DNA of 64,000 nt from Methylomonas sp. AM2-LC. Lineage in GTDB: Bacteria > Pseudomonadota > Gammaproteobacteria > Methylococcales > Methylomonadaceae. The notes beneath the pieces are model-generated. The model did not search any database and had not been told where the DNA came from. It saw only the letters and a list, made by a program, of their open reading frames with translations. Positions 48,766-59,695 of the stretch are shown piece after piece. Each line of letters opens with the position of its first letter. Positions within the stretch are counted from its first letter, which is position 1. The translations under genes were made by a program, and so were the position numbers. Where the stretch lies: NCBI RefSeq assembly GCF_039904985.1, contig NZ_CP157005.1, positions 1,240,001-1,304,000 of the forward strand. Reading direction: 5' to 3'.

Positions 48766-49479
48766 ATGCCTGTCAGTAACTTTATAAATTTTGCGGATGC
48801 AGACACGCTAATACAGCTAAATAATGGCTATATTGATATTCACTGTCATCGCAAAACCATTGGCAAGCATATTGATATTCTCAGTGTTGATATACATGAA
48901 TATTCTCCTGATATGGTCAATCGACACTGGATTACCTTGGGTTTGCATCCCTGGTATATTGGTAGGCAAGATGTGCATGCGGCTTTGTTAGAGTTGGAAA
49001 AAAATGCGGAGCATCCGCAGGTGCTGGGAATTGGTGAGTGTGGTTTAGATAAAGCCATTAATAGACCCTTGCCCGAACAGCTAGCCGTTTTTAGCCAGCA
49101 GATGCAATTAGCGGCTCGTCTCAATAAACCCATCATCATTCATTGTGTACGCGCTTTTAGTGAGTTAATGCAAATTAAAAAGCGCAGTCATGCACCAGAA
49201 TATTGGATTATACATGGCTTTAATGCTAAGCCAGTTGTCGCCCAACAATTATTAAAACTTGGTTTTTATTTTTCTTTTGGTAAAGCCTTATTACAAACGA
49301 ATAGTAATGCCAATCAAGTATTATCCATACTTCCTTTGAATCGATTCTTTTTAGAAACAGACGCCAGTGATGTGGATATAAGCCAAATTTATGCAGCCGC
49401 TGGCTATCGTTTAGACATGGATGTTTCGAGCTTGCAAAACCAGTTGGCAGAGAATTTTCGCAATGTGTTTATGCCATAA
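48766..49479 (+). CDS. TatD-family metal-dependent hydrolase
   Basis: A 237-residue TatD-type amidohydrolase-fold enzyme, predicted to be a nuclease or deoxyribonuclease. Metal ligands are visible: HxH in YIDIHCH, Glu in GIGECGLD, His in IIHCVRA, His in IIHGF and Asp in ETDAS. The family is linked to DNA repair and oxidative damage. The N-terminus carries about 20 extra residues before the HxH. It is 179 bp upstream of recA, with no evidence of shared transcription. Confidence 0.9.
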   Translation: MPVSNFINFADADTLIQLNNGYIDIHCHRKTIGKHIDILSVDIHEYSPDMVNRHWITLGLHPWYIGRQDVHAALLELEKNAEHPQVLGIGECGLDKAINRPLPEQLAVFSQQMQLAARLNKPIIIHCVRAFSELMQIKKRSHAPEYWIIHGFNAKPVVAQQLLKLGFYFSFGKALLQTNSNANQVLSILPLNRFFLETDASDVDISQIYAAAGYRLDMDVSSLQNQLAENFRNVFMP

Positions 49480-49658
49480 TTTGCGCTACTCATTGATGTC
49501 TGTTTAAGCAGAATAGCATGTGTTGATAGACCAATTAGAAGGAAAGTCAATATTAACCAGTCTTTTCCCCTCAAAAATCCCAGATAAAAACTGTTTCCAA
49601 GCTTGTGACTATGTGATAATGATAGGGTTTACATCATCATCTTAGGGCAGGCAGAAAA

Positions 49659-50711
49659 ATGGACGACAACAAGAAAAAGGCGCTAGGCGCCGCTTTGATG
49701 CAGATTGAAAAGCAGTTTGGCAAGGGTTCCGTTATGCGTATGGGTGATGCAGCCGCCATGCGTGATATCGATGTAGTGTCCACGGGTTCTTTAGGGCTTG
49801 ATATCGCTCTGGGTTGTGGTGGTTTACCGCGTGGGCGAGTTGTTGAAATTTTCGGACCAGAGTCTTCTGGTAAAACCACGTTGACTTTACAAACCATTGC
49901 CCAAATGCAAAAGCTGGGTGGTACGGCAGCATTTGTCGATGCTGAACATGCCCTGGATCCAGAATATGCCCAAAAAATCGGTGTTAATATTGGTGATTTA
50001 TTAGTCTCGCAACCCGATACGGGGGAGCAGGCTTTAGAAATTACTGACATGCTGGTGCGCTCCGGCGCTGTAGATATCGTAGTTATCGATTCAGTAGCTG
50101 CTTTAACCCCAAAAGCTGAGATCGAAGGTGACATGGGCGATTCGCACATGGGGCTGCAAGCCCGGTTAATGTCGCAGGCTTTGCGTAAATTAACAGCGAA
50201 TATCAAACGTTCCAATACGCTGGTGATTTTTATCAACCAATTACGTATGAAAATTGGAGTCATGTTTGGTAATCCAGAAACAACGACGGGTGGTAATGCC
50301 TTAAAATTTTATGCATCGGTACGACTAGATATTCGTCGTATTGGATCGATTAAGAAAGGTGATGAAGTTATTGGTAACGAGACTCGGGTTAAAGTTGTCA
50401 AAAACAAAGTTGCACCACCGTTTAAACAGGCCGATTTTGAGATTCTGTATGGAGAAGGCGTGTCTTTCTTGGGAGAATTGGTCGATTTAGGTGTTGAGCA
50501 TGGTTTTGTGCAAAAATCTGGTTCCTGGTATAGCTACAATAATGAGAAAATTGGCCAGGGTAAAGATAATGCCAAACAGTTTTTACGGGATAACCCAGAC
50601 AAAGCTATCGTTTTGGAAAAAGCTATTCGGGAAAAAGCCTTTGCTTCTCGACATACAGCACCGTTGGCAATAATCGAAGATGATGACAGCGAGTTTGCAG
50701 ACGGCGATTGA
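49659..50711 (+). CDS. recA: RecA recombinase
   Basis: A 350-residue RecA. Walker A is GPESSGKT at residues 66-73. [34 protein letters not shown] is in family order (shown by [15 protein letters not shown]). The acidic C-terminal tail ([11 protein letters not shown]) is typical. It carries out strand exchange and SOS LexA cleavage. I looked for a CTGT-N8-ACAG LexA box in the 179 bp upstream and did not see a good one. recX begins inside its last codons. Confidence 0.99.
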   Translation: MDDNKKKALGAALMQIEKQFGKGSVMRMGDAAAMRDIDVVSTGSLGLDIALGCGGLPRGRVVEIFGPESSGKTTLTLQTIAQMQKLGGTAAFVDAEHALDPEYAQKIGVNIGDLLVSQPDTGEQALEITDMLVRSGAVDIVVIDSVAALTPKAEIEGDMGDSHMGLQARLMSQALRKLTANIKRSNTLVIFINQLRMKIGVMFGNPETTTGGNALKFYASVRLDIRRIGSIKKGDEVIGNETRVKVVKNKVAPPFKQADFEILYGEGVSFLGELVDLGVEHGFVQKSGSWYSYNNEKIGQGKDNAKQFLRDNPDKAIVLEKAIREKAFASRHTAPLAIIEDDDSEFADGD

Positions 50712-51168
50712 ACGTAATCAGAAAATAACCCAGATTTGTATGCGCTTGTTGGCCAGGCGCGAACATAGTCAGCGCGAATTATTGGACAAACTGGCTTTGC
50801 GCGGCTTTAAGCGCCAGGAAGTCGAGCCAATTTTAAAGGAAATGATCGCACAAAACTGGCAGAACGATAGCCGGTTTGTTGAGTGTTATGTTCGGCAGCG
50901 TATTGCAGATGGCTATGGCCCGTTGCGTATTCGTTATGAGTTACAGCAACGAGGTATTGATGATGTCGATCTGGATACACTGGCAGATGAATATGTCGAT
51001 GGCTGGCAAAATCAATTATTGAGCGTTTATGAGCGCAAATATGATCAGGTAAAGGTTTTGTCAGCGGCTGAATGGTTGAAACGTAATCGATTTTTGTATC
51101 AGCGTGGATTTAATGCTGAAATGATTAAAACCTTGTTTGCTACGTTAAAACTTAAATTAAGTCAGTAA
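50680..51168 (+). CDS. recX: RecX, regulator of RecA
   Basis: A 162-residue RecX, a three-repeat helical protein ([21 protein letters not shown] is the first repeat). It overlaps recA by 32 bp, the usual recA-recX coupling. It binds RecA filaments and limits their extension. Two adjacent ATG codons (50680, 50683) could start it. Confidence 0.95.
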   Translation: MMTASLQTAIERNQKITQICMRLLARREHSQRELLDKLALRGFKRQEVEPILKEMIAQNWQNDSRFVECYVRQRIADGYGPLRIRYELQQRGIDDVDLDTLADEYVDGWQNQLLSVYERKYDQVKVLSAAEWLKRNRFLYQRGFNAEMIKTLFATLKLKLSQ

Positions 51169-51268
51169 GTGGATGAGGATATTTTTCTGGTTCCTTTATT
51201 TAATTGCATATATATAATTGCCGTTTTACTAAAATTTGTTTGAAAGTCAAAAATTTACCGAATATAGC

Positions 51269-53881
51269 ATGATGAAAAAAATGACAAGTGCCGAATTACG
51301 AACCGCCTTTCTGGAGTTTTTTCGCCAACGCGGACACGCTGTACAGCCATCCAGTTCCTTGGTGCCGGGAAATGATCCCACTTTGTTGTTTACCAACGCA
51401 GGTATGGTGCAATTTAAAGATGTGTTTTTGGGGCGTGAAAAACTGGATTTTAGTCGCGCCACCACCAGCCAGCGTTGCGTGCGTGCCGGTGGTAAACATA
51501 ATGACCTGGAGAATGTAGGGTATACAGCCCGTCATCATACCTTTTTCGAAATGTTGGGTAATTTCAGTTTTGGCGATTATTTCAAGCACGATGCTATTCA
51601 TTTTGCCTGGGATTTCTTGACCAAGGAATTGGGCATACCTGCTGAAAAACTATGGGTTACTGTGTTTGATGAAGACTCTGAAGCCGAAGCTATTTGGTTG
51701 GAAGATGTCAAAATTGATCCTTTACGATTTTCCCGTATTGGCGCAAAAGATAATTTCTGGTCTATGGGCGATGTCGGTCCCTGTGGTCCTTGTACAGAGA
51801 TATTCTACGATCACGGAGCTCATGTTCCTGGTGGTCCTCCCGGAAGTGCAGACGAAGATGGTGATCGCTACATTGAAATCTGGAATCTGGTTTTTATGCA
51901 ATATGATCGCGACAAAGACGGAAATCTGACGCCTTTGCCTGCCCCATCTGTAGATACAGGTATGGGATTGGAGCGAATTTCTGCCGTATTGCAAGGTGTG
52001 CATAGTAATTACGAAATCGATCTGTTTCAGCCTTTGTTAAAAGTCGCCGCGCAGTTGGCGGGGACGCAAGATTTAAATAATAGCTCCTTACGCGTAGTGG
52101 CAGATCATATTCGTTCTTGTGCTTTCTTGGTTGCTGATGGGGTATTACCCTCCAACGAAGGACGCGGTTATGTCTTACGCCGTATTATTCGTCGTGCTAT
52201 TCGGCATGGTTACCGCTTGGGTATCCATGAGACTTTTTTCTACCAATTGGTTGCGCCATTGGTTGCCGAAATGGGTGCGGCCTACCCAGAGCTGACTAAA
52301 GCTCAGGAGCAGGTAGAGCGAGTATTGAAAAAAGAAGAAGAACGCTTTGCGGAAACCCTGGAACAGGGAATGAAAATTTTGGAAGGATGTGTGTCCAAAT
52401 TGGATAGTCATGTTATTCCTGGGGATGTGGTGTTTTTACTCTACGATACCTATGGGTTTCCCGTTGATTTAACTGCCGATTTTGCCCGTGAACACAATCT
52501 GAGCGTCGATCACGCTGGTTTTGAAGTGGAAATGACTGCCCAGCGCGAACGTGCCAGAGCCGGTGGTAGTTTTGCTGCCGATTACGATCAGGATATTAAG
52601 CACGATAGTTGCACCGAGTTTACCGGTTATTTTCATCTGGAAGGTTCGGTACAGGTTATTGGGCTGTTTAAACAAGGTCAAGCCGTAGAAAGCTTGGATG
52701 CTGGCGAAGATGGGGTAGTAATTCTGGATCAAACTCCTTTTTATGCTGAATCCGGTGGTCAGGTTGGCGATACCGGTCGTATCGTTTGTGGCGATGCAGT
52801 TTTTGCTGTAGAAGATACACATAAGCAAGGCGGTACATTGTTCTTGCATAAAGGTAAGGTATTGCAAGGAACACTCAACTTAGGTCAAGCTTGTGAAGTG
52901 AGTGTTAATGCTGACATTCGCAAAGCGACTGAGCGCAATCACTCGGCTACGCATTTATTACATGCTGCTTTACGCCAAACTTTGGGTGAACATGTCGCGC
53001 AGAAAGGTTCGCAAGTTAATAGTGAGCGTTTACGTTTCGATTTTTCTCATTTCGAGCCGATGACCGCAGCAGAATTATCCAGCGTAGAACATTTGGTTAA
53101 TGCGCAGATTCGCTTGAATAAACCAGTGGCTGCCGAAATTATGGATAAGGAGCAAGCCGTTAAAGCGGGTGCCATGGCGCTATTTGGCGAAAAATACGGT
53201 GATGAAGTGCGGGTATTAAGGATTGGTGAATTTTCCACCGAGCTTTGCGGTGGTACCCATGTAGATAGAGCTGGTGATATTGGTGTATTTAAAATTATTA
53301 GTGAAACTGGGGTAGCCGCTGGAGTACGACGTATTGAGGCTGTTACGGGTCAAGGTGCTTTGGATTGGTTGGATGAACGGGAAACAGTGTTGCACGCCAT
53401 TGCCGGGTTGTTGAAAAGTGCGCCAGACAAAGCGGCGGACAAGGTTCAGCAATTGTTGGAAAAACATCGCAGCCTAGAAAAAGAACTGGAAAAACTTAAA
53501 TCTAAACTGGCAAGCTCGGCGGGCGATGAACTATCCAATCAAGCTGTTGATGTGAATGGTGTTAAAGTCTTGGCTGTCAAATTAGACGATATTGATCCAA
53601 AAGCATTACGGGATTTGGCTGATCAACTTAAAAATAAACTTGGCAATGCTGCATTGGTGTTGGCCACCGTTAGCGGCGATAAAGTCAGTTTAATTGCCAG
53701 CGTTTCCAAAGAAACGATGAACAAAGTTAAAGCGGGCGATTTAGTTAATTTTGTTGCAATGCAAGTGGGTGGAAAAGGTGGCGGTCGGCCAGATATGGCT
53801 CAAGCAGGTGGTAATGATCCATCTGGTTTGGCGGCAGCTTTACAACAGGTACCTGAGTGGGTAAAAGCAAAGCTTGATTGA
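51269..53881 (+). CDS. alaS: Alanyl-tRNA synthetase
   Basis: About 870 residues from the ATG at 51269; in-frame TTG/ATG alternatives are at 51236, 51272 and 51281 (MTSAEL is the conserved start). Catalytic domain motifs [16 protein letters not shown] and [14 protein letters not shown], an editing domain with [12 protein letters not shown] and CGGTHV, and a C-terminal [15 protein letters not shown] are all present. It charges tRNA-Ala. It lies in the conserved recA-recX-alaS-lysC run. Confidence 0.98.
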   Translation: MMKKMTSAELRTAFLEFFRQRGHAVQPSSSLVPGNDPTLLFTNAGMVQFKDVFLGREKLDFSRATTSQRCVRAGGKHNDLENVGYTARHHTFFEMLGNFSFGDYFKHDAIHFAWDFLTKELGIPAEKLWVTVFDEDSEAEAIWLEDVKIDPLRFSRIGAKDNFWSMGDVGPCGPCTEIFYDHGAHVPGGPPGSADEDGDRYIEIWNLVFMQYDRDKDGNLTPLPAPSVDTGMGLERISAVLQGVHSNYEIDLFQPLLKVAAQLAGTQDLNNSSLRVVADHIRSCAFLVADGVLPSNEGRGYVLRRIIRRAIRHGYRLGIHETFFYQLVAPLVAEMGAAYPELTKAQEQVERVLKKEEERFAETLEQGMKILEGCVSKLDSHVIPGDVVFLLYDTYGFPVDLTADFAREHNLSVDHAGFEVEMTAQRERARAGGSFAADYDQDIKHDSCTEFTGYFHLEGSVQVIGLFKQGQAVESLDAGEDGVVILDQTPFYAESGGQVGDTGRIVCGDAVFAVEDTHKQGGTLFLHKGKVLQGTLNLGQACEVSVNADIRKATERNHSATHLLHAALRQTLGEHVAQKGSQVNSERLRFDFSHFEPMTAAELSSVEHLVNAQIRLNKPVAAEIMDKEQAVKAGAMALFGEKYGDEVRVLRIGEFSTELCGGTHVDRAGDIGVFKIISETGVAAGVRRIEAVTGQGALDWLDERETVLHAIAGLLKSAPDKAADKVQQLLEKHRSLEKELEKLKSKLASSAGDELSNQAVDVNGVKVLAVKLDDIDPKALRDLADQLKNKLGNAALVLATVSGDKVSLIASVSKETMNKVKAGDLVNFVAMQVGGKGGGRPDMAQAGGNDPSGLAAALQQVPEWVKAKLD

Positions 53882-53909
53882 GTTTTTTCGTCAGCCCAAT
53901 AAAATAACC

Positions 53910-53923
53910 GTCGCTTGTGCGAC
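53910..53923 (+). terminator. Small hairpin between alaS and lysC
   Basis: A 5-bp perfect stem GTCGC/GCGAC with a TTGT tetraloop, 28 bp after the alaS stop. It is short and followed by ATCTT, so termination would be weak at most. Confidence 0.4.
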
Positions 53924-53962
53924 ATCTTAAACCAGCCTAAAAGCCAAAAGGTCAAAATAGAT

Positions 53963-55180
53963 ATGGCATTGTACGTTTATAAATTTGGTGGCACTTCGGT
54001 GGGCACGCCCGAGCGCATTAAAGCCGTTGCAGAGCGCGTCAAACAAGCCCGTGATGCGGGTGATCAAATTGTGGTAGTGGTTTCTGCCATGAGTGGTGAG
54101 ACTAACCGTCTGGTGGGTCTGGCAAAACAGATGCAGGAACAGCCAACCGATCGGGAAATGGATGTGTTATTGTCCACGGGCGAGCAAGTGACTATCTCAC
54201 TGTTAACAATGGCTTTGCACAGTATCGATTGTGATGCCTGTTCTTATACAGGATCACAAGTTAAAATCCTAACCGATAGCAGTCACACCAAAGCACGTAT
54301 TCGCGATATAGATGTCAGTAAAATGCATGACGATCTGCAGGCTGGTAAAGTAGTCGTAGTGGCGGGTTTTCAGGGTGTGGATGAAAATGGCAATATTACT
54401 ACGTTAGGACGTGGCGGATCAGATACCACCGCAGTGGCTTTGGCCGCAGCATTGAAAGCAGATGAATGCCTTATTTATACTGATGTGGATGGTGTCTACA
54501 CCACCGATCCTCGCGTGGTACCCAAAGCACGTCGATTGGATAAGATTACTTTTGAAGAAATGCTGGAAATGGCCAGTTTAGGTTCAAAAGTACTACAGAT
54601 ACGCTCGGTTGAGTTCGCCGGAAAATATAATGTTGCATTACGGGTATTGTCTTCCTTTTCCGAAGGCAAGGGTACTCTTATTACCTATGAGGAATCAGAA
54701 ATGGAAAGAGCTTTAATTTCAGGCATTGCATTTAACCGGGACGAAGCGAAACTGACGCTGACCGGTGTGCCTGATTTGCCAGGCGTGGCATCGAAAATTC
54801 TTGGCCCCATTGCCGCCGATAATATTGAAGTGGATATGATTGTGCAAAATGTGGGTGAAAATGGCACCACCGATTTTACTTTTACCGTTAACCGTAATGA
54901 TTATCTGCGTGCCAGAGCTTTATTAGATACTTTATGTGTTGATTTAGGCGGAAAACAGGTTAGTGGCGATAATAGTATTGTTAAAGTGTCTATCGTGGGG
55001 GTTGGTATGCGCTCTCATGCCGGTATTGCCAGTACCATGTTTAAAGTATTGGCCGATGAAAGCATCAATATTCAGATGATATCCACATCAGAAATTAAAA
55101 TTTCTGTGGTAATTGATGAGAAATATTTAGAACTGGCTGTACGTTCTTTACACCACGCTTTTGGCTTGGATAAAGAATAA
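53963..55180 (+). CDS. lysC: Aspartate kinase
   Basis: 405 residues from the ATG at 53963, where the conserved [14 protein letters not shown] begins; upstream in-frame starts would add 16 unconserved residues. It phosphorylates aspartate, the first step to lysine, threonine, methionine and diaminopimelate, feeding DapA encoded at 41.2 kb. Two C-terminal ACT domains ([18 protein letters not shown] and [19 protein letters not shown]) give allosteric lysine/threonine control. The usual csrA neighbour does not follow. Confidence 0.97.
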   Translation: MALYVYKFGGTSVGTPERIKAVAERVKQARDAGDQIVVVVSAMSGETNRLVGLAKQMQEQPTDREMDVLLSTGEQVTISLLTMALHSIDCDACSYTGSQVKILTDSSHTKARIRDIDVSKMHDDLQAGKVVVVAGFQGVDENGNITTLGRGGSDTTAVALAAALKADECLIYTDVDGVYTTDPRVVPKARRLDKITFEEMLEMASLGSKVLQIRSVEFAGKYNVALRVLSSFSEGKGTLITYEESEMERALISGIAFNRDEAKLTLTGVPDLPGVASKILGPIAADNIEVDMIVQNVGENGTTDFTFTVNRNDYLRARALLDTLCVDLGGKQVSGDNSIVKVSIVGVGMRSHAGIASTMFKVLADESINIQMISTSEIKISVVIDEKYLELAVRSLHHAFGLDKE

Positions 55181-55190
55181 AATCAACATT

Positions 55191-55212
55191 GGCGGATGCT
55201 TAAACATCCGCC
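55191..55212. terminator. Hairpin between lysC and carbonic anhydrase gene
   Basis: An 8-bp perfect stem GGCGGATG/CATCCGCC with loop CTTAAA, between two convergent genes. No strong T-tract follows on either strand. Its position favours shared termination. Confidence 0.65.
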
Positions 55213-55226
55213 GTCTAGCTGCTTAA

Positions 55227-55805
55227 TTAGTTTGCTTGGCCAATTGCGGTGGCTTCTGGAACTTCGATTAAACGTCCTGATTTAACATCATAAATATAAC
55301 CATATACAGGTATTTCTTTTGGTACCAGAGGGTGGGATTTGATGCGGGTGACATCTTCCACTACACTTTCCACCTGATTACTAATGGTTAGCCAATCTAC
55401 GTATTTTGCTTCTGCAGAACCTGGGCCTTCGCCATGGTCATGCCATCCAGTAGCATCAACACTTGCTGTTTTTAAACTGCTGCCTAGCAATCTGCGCATA
55501 ATTTCGTCTGTAAAAGTTTCCATCCCACAATCGGTATGATGGATGACAAACCATTCTTTAGTGCCGAGTAATTTATAAGAAATAACCAGGGAACGTATTG
55601 CGTCATCACTGGCGCGACCACCCGCGTTGCGAATTACATGCGCATCGCCTTCGGATAAGCCAGCATATTTAGCAGGGTCAAGTCGGGCATCCATACAGGT
55701 AAGAATGGCAAACTGACGAGCAGGCGGCATAGCCAGATCGCCTTTATCAAAATTGGCAACGTATTCCCGATTGGCTAAAAGTACTTCATTGTGAATTTTG
55801 CTCAT
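55227..55805 (-). CDS. Beta-class carbonic anhydrase
   Basis: A 192-residue beta-CA that interconverts CO2 and bicarbonate. Zinc ligands are Cys37 and Asp39 with Arg41 (CMDAR) and His90-Cys93 (HHTDC). The short size and layout resemble the small single-domain beta-CAs (Rv1284-like) that tend to be compact. It supplies bicarbonate for carboxylation or pH control. It points toward lysC and is not part of that operon. Confidence 0.94.
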   Translation of the reverse strand: MSKIHNEVLLANREYVANFDKGDLAMPPARQFAILTCMDARLDPAKYAGLSEGDAHVIRNAGGRASDDAIRSLVISYKLLGTKEWFVIHHTDCGMETFTDEIMRRLLGSSLKTASVDATGWHDHGEGPGSAEAKYVDWLTISNQVESVVEDVTRIKSHPLVPKEIPVYGYIYDVKSGRLIEVPEATAIGQAN

Positions 55806-56118
55806 AAATAACCGTTAGTGTGTTGAAAAAACGTCTGACCTAAACAAAACTCAAGCCAGACGATAAGGACTATCTCCGCTAAGTATTATACCGTGCATTT
55901 TTAAGGTTTAAAGATGCGGCTCAGTTTATGGAATATAAACTATATGTTTATAATACAATTGGCGTATATCGTTTCGTTTAAAGACGAACAGCGCTTAAAT
56001 CTGGCAACGGTCGTTAGGTAGGTAATAATGATTGCAAAAGTCTGATTGTTGCTATCTTAGCGCATAAAAGAGATAAATCTATTCTAAACAGATTTTATGT
56101 GTTTGTCAGAACACACAA
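55806..56118. other. Intergenic region upstream of carbonic anhydrase gene
   Basis: 313 bp between two minus-strand genes. It should contain the anhydrase promoter. The only notable structure is a small dyad at 55934-55950, ATAAAC/GTTTAT with a TATAT centre, possibly a regulator site. I see no gene. Confidence 0.5.
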
Positions 56119-56319
56119 TTAATCTTTGTTGGAATTTGTTTCGCTTTCAAGTTCCTCAGTGCGATCATCGGTTTTTACAATGATCTTTCGTGGTTTTTTT
56201 AAAGCGCTATCGGGTCTAAGTAGATTAAGTCGTTTTAGCTGAGCAATAAAATACGAGTCGTAATGCCAGTTTGGTTTTGCTGCAATGGGTTCTGGTTTAG
56301 TGTCTGTAATGGGAGTCAT
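56119..56319 (-). CDS. Small hypothetical protein
   Basis: 66 residues from the ATG at 56319, or 82 from a TTG at 56367; neither has a clear ribosome-binding site. The sequence is charged, with a basic centre (RPDSALKKPRKIIVKTDD) and an acidic tail (ELESETNSNKD). No signal peptide, membrane span or known domain is visible. It is a weak candidate and may not be expressed. Confidence 0.35.
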   Translation of the reverse strand: MTPITDTKPEPIAAKPNWHYDSYFIAQLKRLNLLRPDSALKKPRKIIVKTDDRTEELESETNSNKD

Positions 56320-56587
56320 TAATTTTTGATTATTTTTTTCGTTAATAGCGATTAAGGCTTGCAACAAAATTTGCAGCAGTTGGAGTGGTTATCTCAGTTA
56401 AAGTATATAACTTTTGATACAAGTAATCTTGAGAAAATTATACAGGCCGAAAATCTTTATACACTGTATCTCTCAGTACCATCGGTGTTTAACTAAATCG
56501 AAGCCAAGTATAGAACATAATTATTTTATATGTTTGCCATGCACTTAGCATTATGGCAGGATACAGTTATGCATAAAGGGAGATTAT

Positions 56588-57052
56588 ATGCTTGATAACC
56601 CACAATTAACCCAAACTGTCGAACAGCTTACTGCTGTTATTCGTTTAACTGTCCCTGTTTCGGAAATTAGTCATGTGATGGGGCCAGCCATTGCAGAAAT
56701 AATGGCTGCAATTGCTAATCAGGGAGTAGATATTATTGGACCTTGTTTTTCTTATCACTATAAAAGACCGTCTGAAATTTTTGATTTTGAGGTGGGCTTT
56801 CCAATTAGTAGAGCTATCACTTCGATTGGTCGGGTTAAGAATAGCAACTTACCTGTTGTAAAAGTCGCCCGCACTATCTACCACGGTGGATATGACGGAC
56901 TGGCTAAGGCTTGGGGTGAATTTTGTGCTTGGATTGAAACTAAAAGCCTAAATCCGCAAGAAAGCTTATGGGAATGCTATTTAGTGGGGCCTGAGTCTGG
57001 CCCAGATGCGAGTAAATGGCAAACCGAGTTGAATAGGCCGCTAAATGACTAG
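56588..57052 (+). CDS. GyrI-like small-molecule-binding domain protein
   Basis: A 154-residue protein resembling the GyrI/AraC effector-binding fold (FDFEVGFPIS, VARTIYHGGYDGLAKAWGEF and the C-terminal YLVGPESGPDASKWQTEL are the family's landmarks). It lacks a DNA-binding domain. Such stand-alone proteins bind small toxic molecules or gyrase. It has an AGGGAG ribosome-binding site. It is flanked by orphan sequence. Confidence 0.85.
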   Translation: MLDNPQLTQTVEQLTAVIRLTVPVSEISHVMGPAIAEIMAAIANQGVDIIGPCFSYHYKRPSEIFDFEVGFPISRAITSIGRVKNSNLPVVKVARTIYHGGYDGLAKAWGEFCAWIETKSLNPQESLWECYLVGPESGPDASKWQTELNRPLND

Positions 57053-57669
57053 TGGTTTTGAAAGTAGCTTTATATTGGATGGTTTATAAACGATATATGT
57101 ACAAGTTTTTATAAAGTTGTAAAAGTTAACAGTCTAGATTCAATCGCTAAATTCGAGAAAATGGTTTCGAATTGATGCGGCTCTGACAGAGAAATATCGG
57201 CCAAAACCGGCCATTGAGGATGCTGGCGAAATTTTCCATGCCTAGGTTCAGCGTATGTCAGTAGCAAAATAGAAAGCTGTCGTTCATCGTTTACAAGAGT
57301 GGTTCGACATTATGAGCGAAGCGAACGCCTCGATGAAATAGTTAGTTACCACATAGCTGTAAAAAGTGCCATCTTCTTCTGATTGGTGTATTAATTATAT
57401 ATAATCAATAGCTTAAGAATTTTACAGATTTTAACCAGTATTTTATCATTAAGCCACAAAATACCTAAAATCACTCTCAATAGGATATTTTTCGACTTAT
57501 GATAGACTGCATTTTGGATGCTTTTGGTTAAGTTTAACCAAGATGGCGGTTTTTACAGCTATGTGGTAACTACCCCTGATGTGTGGGATTTGCATAGTAT
57601 GATAAATTGAAGATACCGTAATGTATTGAAAGACAGCTAGTTTAACCTTATTACAGATTAGGTATAATT
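57053..57669. other. Gene-free region carrying a MITE-like element
   Basis: 617 bp. The right two-thirds holds the 226-bp inverted-repeat element described separately. To its left is a short non-coding stretch (57150-57340) with a CGGCCAAAACCGGCC dyad, which may be other repetitive debris. The last ~100 bp would carry the promoter of the exported protein at 57670. Confidence 0.6.
57345..57570. mobile_element. Putative MITE, 226 bp, TA-flanked
   Basis: Terminal inverted repeats of 31 bp (57345-57375 and 57540-57570), identical except for two bases, begin GTTACCACATAGC and end GCTATGTGGTAAC. The element is flanked by TA on both sides (57343-57344 and 57571-57572), the target duplication of IS630/Tc1-mariner elements. 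The interior is AT-rich and has no transposase gene, so it would move only with a related transposase. Confidence 0.85.
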
Positions 57670-58317
57670 ATGAATAAATTTATTTTGTTGGGCAGTTTGT
57701 CACTGCTATTGAATATATGTTTTTTGTCGTTAACCCCAGTTGAAACGTTTGCCGCAGGGAAATCCGAAATTTCGGCTGTTGCCCAACAACGTTTTGCGGT
57801 AATTGACGGACTGGATGTGCAAAATCATTGGTCTGCTGGAATCCATGTCAATTGGGAAACCGGCGACCCCGATGGCAAACCCGTCAGTAGTGAGGGTAAG
57901 CATACCCATTGTAGCGCTTTCGCCGCGGCTGCCGCCAAATCAGTGGGGGTTTACTTGCTTCGTCCGCCCGAGCACGGTCAAATCATGCTGGCGAACGCGC
58001 AACAGGAATGGCTGTTGGACGACAGCAAGGGACATGGCTGGAAAAAGCTGGCAAACGGTATAGAGGCTCAAGCTGCTGCCAATCAAGGACAATTGGTACT
58101 AGCCAGCTATGAAAACCCTAACGAAGACAAGCCTGGTCATATAGCCATAGTTCGACCATCAGACAAACCGGTTAGCCTAATTGAGACGGAGGGTCCGCAA
58201 ATTACCCAGGCCGGATTAGAAAATTATCAAAGTACCAGTATCCTAGTCGGCTTTGCTGGTCATCCAAAGGCTTTTGCGGAAAATCAGATTTTGTATTTTA
58301 CTCATGACGTACCTTGA
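57670..58317 (+). CDS. Exported CHAP/NlpC-P60-like Cys-His protein
   Basis: A 215-residue protein with a Sec signal peptide (about 1-29, cleavage near TFAA/GK). A Cys in HTHCSAFAAAAAK (Cys81) and a later His in PGHIAIVRP (His157) fit the Cys-His order of CHAP/NlpC-P60 papain-like amidases. These cleave peptidoglycan peptides or amide bonds in the periplasm. It could be a cell-wall hydrolase, a T6SS-type amidase, or a host-factor. Family assignment is from motif order only. It starts just after the MITE-like element. Confidence 0.6.
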   Translation: MNKFILLGSLSLLLNICFLSLTPVETFAAGKSEISAVAQQRFAVIDGLDVQNHWSAGIHVNWETGDPDGKPVSSEGKHTHCSAFAAAAAKSVGVYLLRPPEHGQIMLANAQQEWLLDDSKGHGWKKLANGIEAQAAANQGQLVLASYENPNEDKPGHIAIVRPSDKPVSLIETEGPQITQAGLENYQSTSILVGFAGHPKAFAENQILYFTHDVP

Positions 58318-58565
58318 ATTTCATAACAGCATGAACTCCCAACCATAATACTGATTGTAAACTTATTTTTAATCATTCAGCGAAGGTAACTACTAACCTC
58401 CAGTTTTCAAACCCTTAAATTGTTGATAATCATCGTTTTTGGTGCCGGGCTTGATGCCAACAGGGATGCTGGCATCAAACTACATGTATTCACGGCGTCC
58501 TCTGTCAGCACCCCGACATTATAAGCCTGGCCGCTGACCAACTCTGTACCCGCTTAAACTTAAAC

Positions 58566-59270
58566 TTAATCTCCACCACCACTACAACTACTGCCACCGC
58601 AGTCAAAATCCAGACCGTCTTCCCCTAATCTATGGTGCCTTTCCGCTTCTGGAAAACCATCTGTGGTACCGTCATACTGAGTGCTGGAGAAATCTTCACC
58701 GCAATGAATGGTGGTTAATTCCAGACCTGAACGATGCTGTGTTAATGCCTGGCATTCCGCAGTATAGTAAAAACCGTTGGGAATCTTAAATTTATTATCA
58801 ACCGCAAATAATAACGGCAACCGGAAGGGATAACGTGGATTGATGTTTTCCTCTTTGCAGGCAAACCACCAGATGCAGCGCAGACCACTATTATCCTTGC
58901 GATTTTCTCCCAGCATGATCGCCGGTGTATGGTGCAGAAAACAGCCAAAAGCCTGCTGACAAAACAATTTATAATGCCGGGTATATAAGATGAACTCATG
59001 CCATAAATCATCCACCACCTGAGATGGCATGGCCACAAACTTGCAATCACCGTGAAGATAAGCCAAAAAAAACTGGCGTAACGCCTGACCTACCAGTTGG
59101 CAGTCTTTGGGCGTTAAATGAGGATGATGTTGACGCAGTTTTTTATACAAGCCTGGAGGGAAACTTGCCTTGCGAATAAACTCCGCTCTGCGAATTTGAA
59201 TATTTTGCTTAATGATGACATACAGCACTAAGCTAAAAACCACAATCACAACAAAAAGGGCAAGTTGCAT
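58566..59270 (-). CDS. Glycine-rich-domain (GRDP-like) membrane-anchored protein
   Basis: A 234-residue protein with an N-terminal membrane anchor (1-20). The block VVDDLWHEFILYTRHYKLFC...FGCFLHHTP resembles the glycine-rich domain family (GRDP/DUF1399-like), rich in conserved His and Trp. The C-terminus is a Cys/Gly/Ser tail (DCGGSSCSGGGD). Function is unknown in bacteria. It is convergent with nothing obvious and stands alone. Confidence 0.7.
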   Translation of the reverse strand: MQLALFVVIVVFSLVLYVIIKQNIQIRRAEFIRKASFPPGLYKKLRQHHPHLTPKDCQLVGQALRQFFLAYLHGDCKFVAMPSQVVDDLWHEFILYTRHYKLFCQQAFGCFLHHTPAIMLGENRKDNSGLRCIWWFACKEENINPRYPFRLPLLFAVDNKFKIPNGFYYTAECQALTQHRSGLELTTIHCGEDFSSTQYDGTTDGFPEAERHHRLGEDGLDFDCGGSSCSGGGD

Positions 59271-59695
59271 CTCAAGATCTCGTCAGCCTTTCAATCACAA
59301 AAAAATCATTTCGGTCAAGCCCTAATGATTACCTAACCGGATGCGGACTGCACCCAACTTTAGCGTAAAAACACACAGATAGTGGTTGCTAAGTAGAGTT
59401 TCGTCGAAACTTACTTTAGCCAAATCCTTGGTATAAACATTTTTGCCATATCCCGCGGTCGGCTTAAGGCGGGATGGTTCGCGTAATTCAGGTTATTGTA
59501 GAAATTGGATCAATCTGACAAAAAATAGTCAGGTAACGATGTCGACATCAATACTATCCATTAATATTAGGTTCTGATTATAATGATAACAGTATTTTGA
59601 TCCGAACGTGTGTGCTTCAGTTGATCGGATTGACTGCTTATTCAAGTTATGGTAATTTAAATTTGTAGGTTAATTAACATACCAAAAAAATATCA
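59271..59695. other. Intergenic region before the putative T6SS cargo genes
   Basis: 425 bp, no gene. Two small dyads: a 15-bp near-palindrome (59397-59411, GTTTCG-T-CGAAAC core) and a 7-bp stem ATCCCGC/GCGGGAT (59450-59475). Neither has a T-tract. One may be the promoter-side operator of the divergent genes. Confidence 0.45.

Noticed and set aside
49480..49658. LexA box upstream of recA
   Set aside because: A CTGT occurs but is not followed by ACAG at the required 8-base spacing.
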